Shown here: one piece after another, positions 42,727 through 52,149 of the stretch
Position numbering within the stretch: position 1 is the first letter of the stretch
Layout of the letters: each line of letters begins with the position of its first letter
Assembly: GCA_947502495.1 (NCBI GenBank)
Contig: CANNAC010000010.1
Location: forward strand, 1-64,000
Length of the DNA stretch: 64,000 nucleotides
Direction: 5' to 3'
From: an uncultured Flavobacteriaceae bacterium
GTDB lineage: Bacteria; Bacteroidota; Bacteroidia; Flavobacteriales; Flavobacteriaceae
Position numbers and translations under genes: made by a program
The notes under the pieces: model-generated
The model's database searches: none
Seen by the model: only the letters and a program-made list of their open reading frames with translations
Told to the model about the DNA's origin: nothing

Positions 42727-44385
42727 TTATTTTTTGGTGGTTACCTGTATTACACCGTTTTTAGCTTTTTCGCCATATTTTCGTGTGTGTTTTTCTCCTT
42801 TAACAACATTCATGCTTTCTATAATGTTAGGATCCAGGTTTTCTAATTCTTCCCTTGTAGATTCTTTATTGTCTATAAATATTAAAGGGCTATTTTCTGC
42901 ATCTGTAGAAATATAGAGTTTATTATCTTTCGTTTTTGTTTTAAAAACATTAATGTCATTAGCACCACCTTCTTCAACAACCCAAGTTTGTTCACTGTTT
43001 TTTCCTTGTGTGATTTCTTCCGTTATAAGGTTTCCATTTTTATCTTTCGTTGTAAATTTTACTTTCTCTTTATTTTCTGAAGCTTCCGTATTTAAATCAA
43101 TAGTAGTAGCTTTTCTATGTACAGTTACTTTATGGTCTTTGTTGTTTTCATCTTCAACAATAACTTCCATATTTTGGTTGGCATTTTTTTCATCTTCCGT
43201 TAAAATAGTAGCGGTTCTTTTTTCAGTGATAACTATTTCATTCGCTTCTACGGTGCTAATAGAAATACTATAGTCCTCGTTATTATAGGTTATTTTAATG
43301 GGTTTAATAGCGTTATTCGAATTAGAGCTAAAATTGGTTTTCATCTTTTTAGAACTTGCTTCAATTTTAATCGCAATAATTTCATTTCGATCGTTTCTTT
43401 GAATGTTCTTAAAGTCCAGAGTTACATCTTTCATTTTAAATTCCGAAATAACTTTGTCTAATGCCGCATCCGAAAAATCCTTACTAATTATAACGGTTTC
43501 AATAGCTCCAATCGTTTGTGTGAAATTAGAAGTATTCGAATGCAAGTAAACTTCTCTCGTATTAAAGCTCATTAAAAACAGCGTTAATACCGGTAATACC
43601 AATGCATATTTTAATGCATTTAATTTTCTAGATTTTGATTTGTGTAACATAACGATTCGTTTTTTTATTAATGAAGTGTAAAAATTGTTGGTTAATGCTA
43701 ATGATCGGTTTGCAATGCTTGTTTTAAGTAAAACATACTCGTAACTCTTTTTATTGCTAGAAAAATGTGCGTTTTTATCGGCAATAAATTCTAGATTTTG
43801 CTGTATTTCTTTTTTGTAAAACCAGATAAACGGATTAAACCAAAACACAACAGTCGCTAATTGTATAAAAAGGATGTCTATAGAATGAAATTGCTTTGCA
43901 TGCACTTTTTCATGATTAATAATATGTTCTAATTCTGTAGGACTAAACGGTTTCTTATTATACACAATAAAGTGGAAAAAAGAGAAAGGAGATAAAGCTT
44001 TTTCGGTTTCTATATATACAAAGCCATTGTGTTTATAGGATTTGTTTTTACGTAGTAAACAAAACAAGGAAACGAATTCTAAAAGCAGCTTGAAGAAAAA
44101 GAAACTCGCGCCAAGAATGTAAATACTACTTAATATTACTAAACTATAGTCTTTGGTTGCGTTTGCAGAAAGATTTATATTTTCTGTAATAGAAGAAATA
44201 GCAATGCTAGTATTTGGATTTTCTAGGTAAATAGGAATTATTAATCCAGGTAAACCAATGGTGGCTAGTAATCCTATGACTAAAAACCATCGGTTGCTTT
44301 CAAAAAAAGTTTCCCGTTGCAAAAACAGTTTGTAGCATAAATAGAATAGGGCAGTAATAGCAGATGCTTTTAAAAAATACTCCAT
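42727..44385 (-). CDS. M56 family metallopeptidase (BlaR1-like sensor) with plug-like tail
   Basis: 552 residues. N-terminal transmembrane helices (FLKASAITALFYLCYKLFL; WFLVIGLLATIGLPGLIIPI; SLVILSSIYILGASFFFFKLLLEF), a zinc-protease motif HEKVH (~159) within LEHIINHEKVHAKQF, EFIADKNAH as third ligand region, a further helix (ALVLPVLTLFLMSF ~296) and a periplasmic C-terminal half ending in a TonB-plug-like segment (IESMNVVKGEKHTRKYGEKAKNGVIQVTTKK). BlaR1-like proteins cleave a partner repressor on sensing an envelope signal. The BlaI-type repressor gene lies 2 bases upstream. Confidence 0.9.
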   Translation of the reverse strand: MEYFLKASAITALFYLCYKLFLQRETFFESNRWFLVIGLLATIGLPGLIIPIYLENPNTSIAISSITENINLSANATKDYSLVILSSIYILGASFFFFKLLLEFVSLFCLLRKNKSYKHNGFVYIETEKALSPFSFFHFIVYNKKPFSPTELEHIINHEKVHAKQFHSIDILFIQLATVVFWFNPFIWFYKKEIQQNLEFIADKNAHFSSNKKSYEYVLLKTSIANRSLALTNNFYTSLIKKRIVMLHKSKSRKLNALKYALVLPVLTLFLMSFNTREVYLHSNTSNFTQTIGAIETVIISKDFSDAALDKVISEFKMKDVTLDFKNIQRNDRNEIIAIKIEASSKKMKTNFSSNSNNAIKPIKITYNNEDYSISISTVEANEIVITEKRTATILTEDEKNANQNMEVIVEDENNKDHKVTVHRKATTIDLNTEASENKEKVKFTTKDKNGNLITEEITQGKNSEQTWVVEEGGANDINVFKTKTKDNKLYISTDAENSPLIFIDNKESTREELENLDPNIIESMNVVKGEKHTRKYGEKAKNGVIQVTTKK

Positions 44386-44387
44386 GC

Positions 44388-44747
44388 TTATTTTTTTTGT
44401 TCAATTATAGATATAATCTCTTTTAGTTCTGCAACACTTATTTTTTCTTCTTTAGCAAAAAAGGAAACTACATTTTTATAAGAGCTGTTAAAATAGTTGT
44501 CTATGGCCGTATTCATAAACTTTTTTTTATACGCTTCTTTAGTTACAATAGGAAAGTATTGATGCGTTTTTCCGAAGGCATTATAACTAACATAGTTTTT
44601 TTCTTCTAAGTTTCTAATGATGGTAGACAGCGTATTATAGTGTGGTTTTTCTTCTTCAATTTCCTGTAATACATCTTTTACGAAAGCCTTTTCTAGCTTC
44701 CATAAAATGTGCATAATTTCTTCTTCTTTATTGGTTAGTTTCTGCAT
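44388..44747 (-). CDS. BlaI/MecI/CopY family transcriptional repressor
   Basis: 119 residues from ATG 44747 (a TTG one codon earlier is also in frame). Winged-helix start LTNKEEEIMHILWKLEKAFVKDVLQEI, recognition region HYNTLSTIIRNLEEKNYVSYNAFGKTHQY, and a C-terminal dimerisation helix. It would repress its own operon and be cleaved by the M56 protease encoded downstream. Repeats at 44804-44850 are candidate operators. Confidence 0.93.
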   Translation of the reverse strand: MQKLTNKEEEIMHILWKLEKAFVKDVLQEIEEEKPHYNTLSTIIRNLEEKNYVSYNAFGKTHQYFPIVTKEAYKKKFMNTAIDNYFNSSYKNVVSFFAKEEKISVAELKEIISIIEQKK

Positions 44748-44803
44748 CAAAAATATATTTTCGTTCCTATGAAAATAGGAATCTAATTTACTCTTTCAAA
44801 TTT

Positions 44804-44850
44804 ACAACTATTTTAGTAGTTATACAACTATAAATACAGTTAATCAACTA
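44804..44850 (-). promoter_or_regulatory. Candidate BlaI-type operator region with 20-bp spaced repeats
   Basis: ACAACTA at 44804, ACAACTA at 44824 and TCAACTA at 44844, exactly 20 bp apart (two helical turns), with a dyad TAGTT-ATAC-AACTA at 44817-44830. Located 57-103 bp upstream of the BlaI gene and shared with the divergent exchanger gene at 44910. Confidence 0.5.
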
Positions 44851-44909
44851 AATTTTAAGTTTTGTTTTTTCATTTAGAAGAAATACTATCTTCGTAAAAA
44901 AAAATAAAT

Positions 44910-45854
44910 ATGAGTATTGCTTTTCTAATTTTGGGCTTTGTTTTATTAGTAATAGGAGGAGAGTTTCTAGTTCGAGCTTCGGTTGCTTTATCTTTTAAAT
45001 TAAACATATCTAAGATAGTTATTGGTATGACTGTGGTTTCTTTTGCTACTTCAGCTCCAGAATTACTAGTAAGTTTAAACGCAGCGCTGTCTGGCTCTCC
45101 AGCAATTGCAATAAATAATGTGGTAGGTTCTAATATCGCAAATATTGGTTTGGTGCTAGGTATTACAGCTATAGTTGGTGCTATAGGTGTCGATAAATCT
45201 TTTTATAAGGTAAATTGGCCAGTAATGATGTTGTTCTCTATTGCGTTATATTATTTTCTTTGGAATGATAACCAACTAACAGCAATAGAAGGTGCAATCC
45301 TTTTTACAGCTTTAATTGTATTTGTAATCTTTTTAATTAGAAGTCAGAAAAACGCGGAAGTTTCCGAAGAAGTAGATGATGCTTTAGCAACCGTTTCCAA
45401 TTTTAAAATGATTATTTGGTTACTTATAGGTGCTTTGGCTTTATACTTTGGTAGTGAATGGTTGGTAAAAGGAGCTACAGAAATTGCAACACAACTTGGA
45501 GTTAGTGAAGCAGTAATTGGTGTTACTATGATTGCTATTGGTACCAGTGTTCCAGAACTAGCAGCGTCGGTAATTGCCGCAGCGAAACAAGAAAAAGCAA
45601 TCTCTTTAGGAAACTTAATTGGTTCTAATATTTTTAATATTGGTTCGGTACTTGGTTTGACTTCTATGATTAAAACCATTCCGGTAACAGAGTCTTTAAT
45701 ATTATCTCGCGATATCTTTTGGATGCTAATTTTTGCTTCTCTAGTTCTAGTTTTAGCATTGCTTCCAAAAAGACATGAGATTAATAAAATTAAGGGATTT
45801 GGTTTGGTAATGCTTTACGGTATTTTTATCGTCTTAGTGTTTAGAGGGAGTTAA
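44910..45854 (+). CDS. Calcium/sodium antiporter (CaCA family, YrbG-like)
   Basis: 314 residues, ten hydrophobic segments. The two alpha-repeats are clear: FATSAPELLVSLNAALSGSPAIAINNVVGSNIANIGLVLG (residues ~48-87, named by its ends only) and IGTSVPELAASVIAA ... LGNLIGSNIFNIGSVLGLTS. These GS-N repeats line the cation path. It exchanges Na+ for Ca2+ across the inner membrane. Divergent from the BlaI/M56 operon and convergent with a 111-aa gene that overlaps its end by 4 bases. Confidence 0.94.
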   Translation: MSIAFLILGFVLLVIGGEFLVRASVALSFKLNISKIVIGMTVVSFATSAPELLVSLNAALSGSPAIAINNVVGSNIANIGLVLGITAIVGAIGVDKSFYKVNWPVMMLFSIALYYFLWNDNQLTAIEGAILFTALIVFVIFLIRSQKNAEVSEEVDDALATVSNFKMIIWLLIGALALYFGSEWLVKGATEIATQLGVSEAVIGVTMIAIGTSVPELAASVIAAAKQEKAISLGNLIGSNIFNIGSVLGLTSMIKTIPVTESLILSRDIFWMLIFASLVLVLALLPKRHEINKIKGFGLVMLYGIFIVLVFRGS

Positions 45855-46186
45855 GGAGAGGTTGGTTTACTACTTTTATTCTTCTTTCTTGTTGTAAATT
45901 TATAGATAGTAAAGGTTAAAATTAGAAAAACAAAGCATGTTATAATTCTAAGTTTGGTGTTCCCTTCTGTTTCATTTTTTCCAAACGGAGCAACAGTAGT
46001 AAGTGATGATGCAATCGCTTCCATAGCTCCTATTATAAGTCTACCTTTTATATCATCAAAAAAGCTGCCATTACCAATTGCTGTAAAAAATCCATGTAAA
46101 AAACCTGCTAAAGGTATGCTCAATAAGAATCCGGAAATGGAAGATATGATTAGTTCTGTTTTATTTTTTAGTATAATAGTTTTCAT
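45851..46186 (-). CDS. Small membrane protein of unknown function (111 aa)
   Basis: 111 residues with hydrophobic segments at ~12-38 (LIISSISGFLLSIPLAGFLHGFFTAI) and ~82-97 (IITCFVFLILTFTIYKF), a middle part containing GRLIIGAMEAIASSLTTVAPFG, and a basic tail (TTRKKNKSSK). Convergent with the antiporter with a 4-base overlap. No family recognised; probably an inner-membrane protein. Confidence 0.6.
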   Translation of the reverse strand: MKTIILKNKTELIISSISGFLLSIPLAGFLHGFFTAIGNGSFFDDIKGRLIIGAMEAIASSLTTVAPFGKNETEGNTKLRIITCFVFLILTFTIYKFTTRKKNKSSKPTSP

Positions 46187-46293
46187 TGTTATCTGTGAAC
46201 TTTAAAGAAATGAATTCGTTTTAAATAATTATATCAGCAATAAAACGAAGTTAAAAAAAATCTCACAAACTAAAGAGCATAAATTACTTGCAT

Positions 46294-46325
46294 AAAAAAA
46301 GGCTATCTAAACAGACAGCCTTTTT
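46294..46325 (-). terminator. Terminator of the glutamine synthetase II gene
   Basis: AAAAAGGCTATCT and AGACAGCCTTTTT arms around AAAC, with one internal mismatch; 33 bases beyond the end of the leftward GSII gene, and also placed to stop readthrough from the right. Confidence 0.8.
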
Positions 46326-46358
46326 AATGGATATAATTTAAATAATGTAAATTATTTA

Positions 46359-47384
46359 TTAGCTAATATTTGCAGACTTTACCGTCTTAATAATTCTACC
46401 AGCAATTTTATATGGATCTCCATTAGAAGCAGGTCGTCTGTCTTCTAACCATCCTTTCCAACCTTTCTCTACTGTAATAATTGGAATTCTTATAGATGCT
46501 CCTCTATCCGATACTCCGTAAGAAAAATCGTGAATAGAAGCGGTCTCATGATCTCCTGTTAAACGTTGGTCATTGAACTCTCCGTAAACAGCGATGTGTT
46601 CTTTTACAACTGGTCTAAATGCTTCACATATTTTTTCGTACGTTTCTTTACTTCCACATGTTCTTAAAACAGTGTTAGAGAAATTAGCATGCATTCCAGA
46701 TCCATTCCAATCCATATCTCTACCTAATGGTTTTGGATGGTATTCAATATAATAACCATATTGTTCTGTTAATCTATCTAATAAATAACGAGAAACCCAA
46801 ATTTCATCACCTGCTTGTTTAGCCCCTTTTGCAAACAATTGGTATTCCCATTGCCCAGAAGCAACTTCTTGATTAATTCCTTCAAAATTTAAACCTGCAT
46901 CAATACATAAATCGGCATGCTCTTCTACTAGTTTTCTACCATGTGTATGTAAACCACCAACAGAACAGTAATACATTCCTTGCGGCGCAGGATAACCACC
47001 AATAGGGAAACCTAAAGGTAATTGTGTTTTTGTGTCCATTATAAAGTACTCTTGCTCAAAACCAAACCAGAAATCATTATCTTCATCTTCAATCGTAGCT
47101 CTACCGTTAGAAACGTGTGGCGTACCATCTGCATTTAAAACTTCTGTCATTACTAAATAACCATTTCTTCTTGTAGGATCTGGATAAATTGCAACTGGTT
47201 TTAATAAACAATCAGAAGCACCTCCAGATGCTTGCTTAGTAGATGAACCATCAAACGACCAATTGTCTAGCTCTTCAATGGTACCTTGAAAGTTTTCATG
47301 CTCTTCCACTTTGGTTTTACTTCTCATATTCTGAGTTGGGAAATACCCATCTAACCAAATGTATTCTAATTTAATTTTTGCCAT
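46359..47384 (-). CDS. Glutamine synthetase, type II (GSII)
   Basis: 341 residues, the short eukaryote-like form (GSI is ~470, GSIII ~700+). N-terminal beta-grasp with EYIWLDGYFPTQNMRSKTK and WSFDGSSTKQA; catalytic part with FGFEQEYFIMD, GINQEVASGQWEYQ (glutamate-binding), NGSGMHANFSN (ATP/glutamate loop) and GDHETASIHDFSYGVSDRGASIRIP. It condenses glutamate and ammonium. Divergent from the GSIII gene with a 184-bp intergenic region, which suggests shared nitrogen control. Confidence 0.95.
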   Translation of the reverse strand: MAKIKLEYIWLDGYFPTQNMRSKTKVEEHENFQGTIEELDNWSFDGSSTKQASGGASDCLLKPVAIYPDPTRRNGYLVMTEVLNADGTPHVSNGRATIEDEDNDFWFGFEQEYFIMDTKTQLPLGFPIGGYPAPQGMYYCSVGGLHTHGRKLVEEHADLCIDAGLNFEGINQEVASGQWEYQLFAKGAKQAGDEIWVSRYLLDRLTEQYGYYIEYHPKPLGRDMDWNGSGMHANFSNTVLRTCGSKETYEKICEAFRPVVKEHIAVYGEFNDQRLTGDHETASIHDFSYGVSDRGASIRIPIITVEKGWKGWLEDRRPASNGDPYKIAGRIIKTVKSANIS

Positions 47385-47512
47385 AATACTTCAAATTATA
47401 TTAATAATATGTTTGCGAATATAATAAATTTTCATTGTTGCCTATAAAAAAATAGCCCCAATAGTTTCAATTTTATTAAATTGTTGTTAATAGCCCTATT
47501 TTTTTTAGGGTA

Positions 47513-47545
47513 TTGTTTTTTTAGTAGCTAAAAATTGTAAATTTG
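47513..47545 (+). promoter_or_regulatory. Bacteroidota-type promoter of the GSIII gene
   Basis: TTG at 47513-47515 and TAAATTTG at 47538-47545 (consensus TAnnTTTG) with 22-bp spacing; the -7 element ends 23 bases before the ATG. Good match to the sigma-ABfr consensus. Confidence 0.65.
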
Positions 47546-47568
47546 TAATATAATTTAAAAATAAATTT

Positions 47569-49755
47569 ATGTCCACCTTAAGATTTCATGCGATAAAAGA
47601 AACCTATAATAGAAAACCTGTTCTTATTGAAGAAAAGGAACGTCGTTCTTCTATTTTCGGAGCGAATGTCTTTAATGAAGACAAGATGCAACAATATTTA
47701 ACTAAAGAAGCACTTAAAAGTGTGCAGGATGCCATTAAAAATGGTTCAAAAATAGATAGAGTCATTGCCGATCATATCTCTACAGGAATGAAAGAATGGG
47801 CTATCTCTAAAGGAGTTACACATTACACACATTGGTTTCAACCATTAACAGGAGCTACCGCAGAAAAGCACGATGCGTTTTTTGAGCCTGTTGGAAATGG
47901 TAGAGCAATAGAGAAATTTGAAGGCGGACAACTAGTACAGCAGGAACCAGATGCTTCTAGTTTTCCTAATGGAGGCATACGTAATACGTTTGAAGCGCGT
48001 GGTTATACCGCTTGGGATCCAACTTCACCAGCATTTATTTATGGTACAACGCTTTGTGTGCCTACTGTATTTGTTTCCTATACCGGAGAAGCTCTAGATT
48101 ATAAAACTCCGCTACTTCGTGCGTTACAAGCCGTAGATCAAGCAGCAGTTGCCGTGTGTAAATATTTTGATAAAAATGTAAAAAAAGTAAACGCTTCTTT
48201 AGGTTGGGAACAAGAGTATTTCTTAATCGATCTTGCCTTGGCTAATTCTCGTCCGGATATAGTTTTAACTGGTCGTACCTTATTAGGACATTCTCCAGCA
48301 AAAGGGCAACAGTTAGATGATCATTATTTTGGTACCATCCCAAATCGTGCAATGGCATATATGCGGGACTTAGAAACCGAATGTATGTTACTTGGTATTC
48401 CCGTGAAAACAAGACATAATGAAGTGGCTCCTAATCAATTTGAATTAGCGCCAGTTTATGACGAAGCAAATCTTGCTGTAGATCATAATTCCTTATTAAT
48501 GGATGTGATGGATAAGATTGCTGCACGACATAATTTTAAAGTGCTTTTTCATGAAAAACCATTTGCAGGAGTAAACGGTTCTGGGAAACATAACAATTGG
48601 AGTTTAGCTACAGATACCGGAGTAAATCTTTTAAGTCCAGGGAAAACACCAATGAGTAACCTACAGTTTTTAACCTTTTTTATTAATACCATTAAAGCGG
48701 TTTATGATAACGAAGAACTTCTTCGTGCTGCAATAGCATCTGCTAGTAATGATCATCGTTTAGGGGCAAATGAAGCACCTCCTGCAATTATTTCTGTATT
48801 TATAGGAGAGCAATTAACGAAGACATTAAGTGAACTGGAAAACGTTACTAATGGTAAATTATCTCCGGAAGAAAAAACAGATTTAAAATTGAATGTCGTA
48901 GGAAAGATTCCAGATGTGCTACTCGATAATACCGATAGAAACAGAACTTCTCCTTTTGCGTTTACAGGAAATAAATTCGAATTTAGAGCCGTAGGATCTA
49001 CAGCAAATTGTGCAAATCCAATGACTGTTTTAAATGCGATTGTTGCAAAACAATTAATAGCGTTTAAAGGAGAGGTAGATGCCTTAATTGAAAAGAAAAG
49101 CTTAAAGAAAGACGAAGCTGTCTTTAATATACTAAGAGAATATATCAAGAAATCTAAAAATATTCTATTCGAAGGAAATGGCTATGGAGAAGCTTGGGAA
49201 AAGGAAGCTAAAAAACGTGGATTGAGTAATAATAAAACGACTCCGGAAGCATTAAAAGCCAAAATCTCCAAAAAAGCTATCGATCTATATGGCGATTTAG
49301 GCATTATGAATAAAGTAGAAGTGGAGGCGCGTTACGAAATAGAAGTAGAGCAATATACCATGCGCTTGCAAATAGAAAGTCGTGTGCTTGGTGATATCGC
49401 AAGAAATCATATTGTGCCTACCGCAGTGAAGTATCAAAACGTTTTAATAGAAAACGTAAGAGGACTTAAAGAGATATATGGTGCGGATTTTAAAAAGTTA
49501 GCCAAAGAACAAATGGTTTTAATTGAAAGCATATCGAGTCATTTAGAATCTTTAAATTCTAATGTTACTAAAATGACTAATGAACGTAAAAAAGCGAATA
49601 TGCTAGAAGACATAGAGAAGAAAGCGGAAGCATATTGTTTTAAGGTAAAACCGCTATTTGATGATATTAGATACCATTGCGATAAGTTAGAGTTATTGGT
49701 AGATGATGAGCTTTGGCCGCTAACAAAGTATAGAGAATTACTGTTTACAAACTAG
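47569..49755 (+). CDS. glnN: Glutamine synthetase, type III (GSIII)
   Basis: 728 residues, the length of GSIII. Diagnostic blocks: THYTHWFQPLTGATAEKHD, FEARGYTAWDPTSPAFI, LGWEQEYFLID, KTRHNEVAPNQFELAPVYDEAN, GVNGSGKHNNWSL, HRLGANEAPPAIIS and NRTSPFAFTGNKFEFRAVGS. It catalyses ATP-dependent glutamine synthesis; GSIII is the main or second enzyme in Bacteroidota. Divergent from GSII. A terminator follows at 49776. Confidence 0.96.
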   Translation: MSTLRFHAIKETYNRKPVLIEEKERRSSIFGANVFNEDKMQQYLTKEALKSVQDAIKNGSKIDRVIADHISTGMKEWAISKGVTHYTHWFQPLTGATAEKHDAFFEPVGNGRAIEKFEGGQLVQQEPDASSFPNGGIRNTFEARGYTAWDPTSPAFIYGTTLCVPTVFVSYTGEALDYKTPLLRALQAVDQAAVAVCKYFDKNVKKVNASLGWEQEYFLIDLALANSRPDIVLTGRTLLGHSPAKGQQLDDHYFGTIPNRAMAYMRDLETECMLLGIPVKTRHNEVAPNQFELAPVYDEANLAVDHNSLLMDVMDKIAARHNFKVLFHEKPFAGVNGSGKHNNWSLATDTGVNLLSPGKTPMSNLQFLTFFINTIKAVYDNEELLRAAIASASNDHRLGANEAPPAIISVFIGEQLTKTLSELENVTNGKLSPEEKTDLKLNVVGKIPDVLLDNTDRNRTSPFAFTGNKFEFRAVGSTANCANPMTVLNAIVAKQLIAFKGEVDALIEKKSLKKDEAVFNILREYIKKSKNILFEGNGYGEAWEKEAKKRGLSNNKTTPEALKAKISKKAIDLYGDLGIMNKVEVEARYEIEVEQYTMRLQIESRVLGDIARNHIVPTAVKYQNVLIENVRGLKEIYGADFKKLAKEQMVLIESISSHLESLNSNVTKMTNERKKANMLEDIEKKAEAYCFKVKPLFDDIRYHCDKLELLVDDELWPLTKYRELLFTN

Positions 49756-49775
49756 ACATAAGTCTTCATGAATAT

Positions 49776-49806
49776 AAAGGTCGCTTTATTAAAAGCGGCC
49801 TTTTTT
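49776..49806 (+). terminator. Terminator of the GSIII gene
   Basis: AAAGGTCGCTTT pairs with AAAGCGGCCTTT (one G-T pair), loop of 3-4 nt, then a T-run; 20 bases after the stop. Confidence 0.85.
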
Positions 49807-49937
49807 ATGGAGCAAAAGTTAATACTTTGTATTTGGTCTAATATAACTCACATGTCAACGAATACTTTGGTTAATAGAAGTTTAGTCTCTTTGTTTTCTT
49901 TACTTTAGCAGAGCTATTAATCAATAATCAATTTAAA

Positions 49938-50075
49938 ATGAAGAGGCTTTTTTTAAGTGTCCTTATGCTCATGGTTGCGACTTTTATATTCTCGCAAGCT
50001 AGTAAAGAAAAAAAGGAACAAGATTTCAAAAAAGATTTAGTACAGACCGAACAAGTGGTTCAACATAAATATTAA
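49938..50075 (+). CDS. Small secreted peptide (45 aa)
   Basis: 45 residues: a signal-peptide-like start (MKRLFLSVLMLMVATFIFSQ) with a cleavage site after SQA, then a highly charged 24-residue tail (ASKEKKEQDFKKDLVQTEQV). It has a normal ATG with an A-rich upstream and is followed by a strong hairpin at 50141, supporting a real short gene. Function unknown. Confidence 0.6.
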   Translation: MKRLFLSVLMLMVATFIFSQASKEKKEQDFKKDLVQTEQVVQHKY

Positions 50076-50140
50076 CTAGTTATAGTTAGTGGGTAACTCT
50101 TGGAGTTATTTTGTACTAATTTAAGTTTTTAAGTATTTTT

Positions 50141-50177
50141 AATAAAGACAAATGAACTTGGTTCATTTGTCTTTATT
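50141..50177. terminator. Long perfect hairpin after the 45-aa gene
   Basis: A perfect 17-bp stem (50141-50157 with 50161-50177) with a TTG loop, A-rich before and TTGTTTT after; terminates the short gene and could act in both directions. Confidence 0.85.
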
Positions 50178-50216
50178 GTTTTAAATTAAATCCATATCTA
50201 TAAAAAACCTGCCAAA

Positions 50217-50888
50217 ATGATTTCAAATTTTAAACAAGTTTCCCTAGTTCTATTCCTGTGTTTTTGTACTGCTCAAGTATGTGCACAAATCCAAAATGAA
50301 GCGAGTAAACAAACAAAAGAAAAATCGCATACCTTTTTTTATAAATATAGAGCAGATAATGTTTTTACTGCTGCTTTAGGTACCGCAGTAATTAATGGAG
50401 ACTACCCAGATCCGTTGTTCGAGTTTTATGGACAAGTAGGTTATAAAAGATATATTAATCCGTATGTGAATGTGAATTTCACCTATAACAAATTTAACCT
50501 AGCGCATAAAAATATTAGTAATAATGGATACATGTCTTTTGATCTTAATGTAGAAAGTACCATTATGCCAGATCGTTTTTTTACTCCTTTTGTTTTTGCA
50601 GGTGCCGGACTTAACGCGTCTAATTATTTTGAAGCAACAGGGATGAAAATACAAGGAGGTCTTGGCGTAGAATATATAGTTATGGCAGATTTTGGTATAA
50701 AACTGTTTACAGATTATAACCATACTTTTTCAGATGAATTAGATGGAAAAGTGTTTGGTGATGCAAATGATGTGTTTTGGAGAATTGGTTTTGGACTCAA
50801 TTATTACTTCGGGAATTCTAATAAAAAGGAAAAAATACCAAGTAACGAACCAACAATTATTAATTCTAATCCAATAATTCATAATTAA
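50217..50888 (+). CDS. Outer-membrane beta-barrel protein (OmpW/OmpA-barrel-like)
   Basis: 223 residues. Signal peptide to QVCAQ, then alternating amphipathic strands: AALGTAVINGDYPDPLFEFYGQVGYKRYI, VNVNFTYNKFNL, FTPFVFAGAGLNASNY, GGLGVEYIVMADFGIKLFTDYNHTF, VFWRIGFGLNYYFG. This is a small Bacteroidota porin-like barrel, similar to those often annotated as curli-assembly-related or OmpA-barrel proteins. The C-terminal ~25 residues are disordered (Asn/Pro-rich). Just upstream of the AIR synthase gene, with no sign of functional linkage. Confidence 0.75.
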   Translation: MISNFKQVSLVLFLCFCTAQVCAQIQNEASKQTKEKSHTFFYKYRADNVFTAALGTAVINGDYPDPLFEFYGQVGYKRYINPYVNVNFTYNKFNLAHKNISNNGYMSFDLNVESTIMPDRFFTPFVFAGAGLNASNYFEATGMKIQGGLGVEYIVMADFGIKLFTDYNHTFSDELDGKVFGDANDVFWRIGFGLNYYFGNSNKKEKIPSNEPTIINSNPIIHN

Positions 50889-50928
50889 CTTAAATACAAT
50901 TCCTATTTTTGTTGCTCAAAATAGATTC

Positions 50929-52107
50929 ATGAGCCAAGATGTAAGTAAAAGATATGCACAAAGAGGAGTTTCTGCTTCTAAAGAAGATGTGCATAACGCT
51001 ATAAAAAATATAGATAAAGGTTTATTTCCAAAAGCATTCTGTAAAATTGTTCCAGATTATTTAACCAATGATGATGATTATTGTTTAATCATGCATGCAG
51101 ATGGCGCAGGAACAAAATCATCATTAGCATATATGTACTGGAAAGAAACAGGAGATATTTCTGTTTGGAAAGGTATTGCACAAGATGCTTTAATTATGAA
51201 TATTGATGATTTGCTTTGTGTTGGAGCAACAGACAATATTATGCTTTCCTCTACTATTGGAAGAAATAAAAACCTAATTACAGGCGAAGTGCTTTCGGCA
51301 ATCATTAATGGTACCGAAGAACTTATTCAAGACTTAAAAACCTTTGGTGTTACTATCCATTCCACAGGAGGAGAAACAGCAGATGTTGGTGATTTAGTTC
51401 GAACTATTATTGTAGATTCTACAGTAACCGCAAGAATGAAACGTGCAGATGTTGTAGATAATGCAAACATTAAACCTGGCGATGTCATTGTTGGTTTAGA
51501 AAGTTTTGGTCAAGCTACTTATGAGAAAGAATATAATGGCGGAATGGGAAGCAATGGCTTAACTTCTGCAAGACACGATGTCTTCTCTAAATATTTAGCA
51601 GAAAAATACCCGGAAAGTTTTGATGCTTCCGTACCAGAAGATTTAGTGTATTCTGGAAATATAAAATTAACAGACGCGGTAGAAAATTCTCCTATTGATG
51701 CAGGGAAATTAGTGTTATCGCCAACAAGAACCTATGCGCCAATTATTAGTGCAATCTTATCGAAATATAATAGTGATAGTTTGCACGGAATGGTACATTG
51801 TTCTGGAGGAGCACAAACTAAAATACTTCACTTTATAGATAATCTACATATTGTAAAAGATAATATGTTTGCGGTGCCACCTTTATTTAAACTTATTCAA
51901 GAACAATCTAAAACAGATTGGAAAGAAATGTACCAAGTTTTTAATTGCGGACATAGAATGGAATTATACGTAACTCCAGAAATAGCGGAAGATATTATCG
52001 CTATTTCAAAATCCTTTAACGTAGATGCTAAAATTATTGGTCGTGTAGAAGCTTCCGAAGAGAAAAAGCTGACTATTAAAAGTGCATATGGTGTTTTTAA
52101 CTATTAA
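50929..52107 (+). CDS. purM: AIR synthase (phosphoribosylformylglycinamidine cyclo-ligase), PurM-type
   Basis: 392 residues. PurM/AIRS fold: YAQRGVSASKEDVHNAI start, HADGAGTKSSLAYMYW, QDALIMNIDDLLCVGA (metal/ATP-binding Asp), GGETADVGDLV, GVIVGLESFGQATYEKEYNGGMGSNGLTSARHD region and a C-terminal domain with SGGAQTKILHF. It makes aminoimidazole ribotide in purine synthesis. The Bacteroidota version is longer than the E. coli enzyme (~345 aa). Single gene start at 50929. Confidence 0.9.
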   Translation: MSQDVSKRYAQRGVSASKEDVHNAIKNIDKGLFPKAFCKIVPDYLTNDDDYCLIMHADGAGTKSSLAYMYWKETGDISVWKGIAQDALIMNIDDLLCVGATDNIMLSSTIGRNKNLITGEVLSAIINGTEELIQDLKTFGVTIHSTGGETADVGDLVRTIIVDSTVTARMKRADVVDNANIKPGDVIVGLESFGQATYEKEYNGGMGSNGLTSARHDVFSKYLAEKYPESFDASVPEDLVYSGNIKLTDAVENSPIDAGKLVLSPTRTYAPIISAILSKYNSDSLHGMVHCSGGAQTKILHFIDNLHIVKDNMFAVPPLFKLIQEQSKTDWKEMYQVFNCGHRMELYVTPEIAEDIIAISKSFNVDAKIIGRVEASEEKKLTIKSAYGVFNY

Positions 52108-52149
52108 TACATTTATAGATACAAGAATGATATTAAAAGTAGTGGATTA

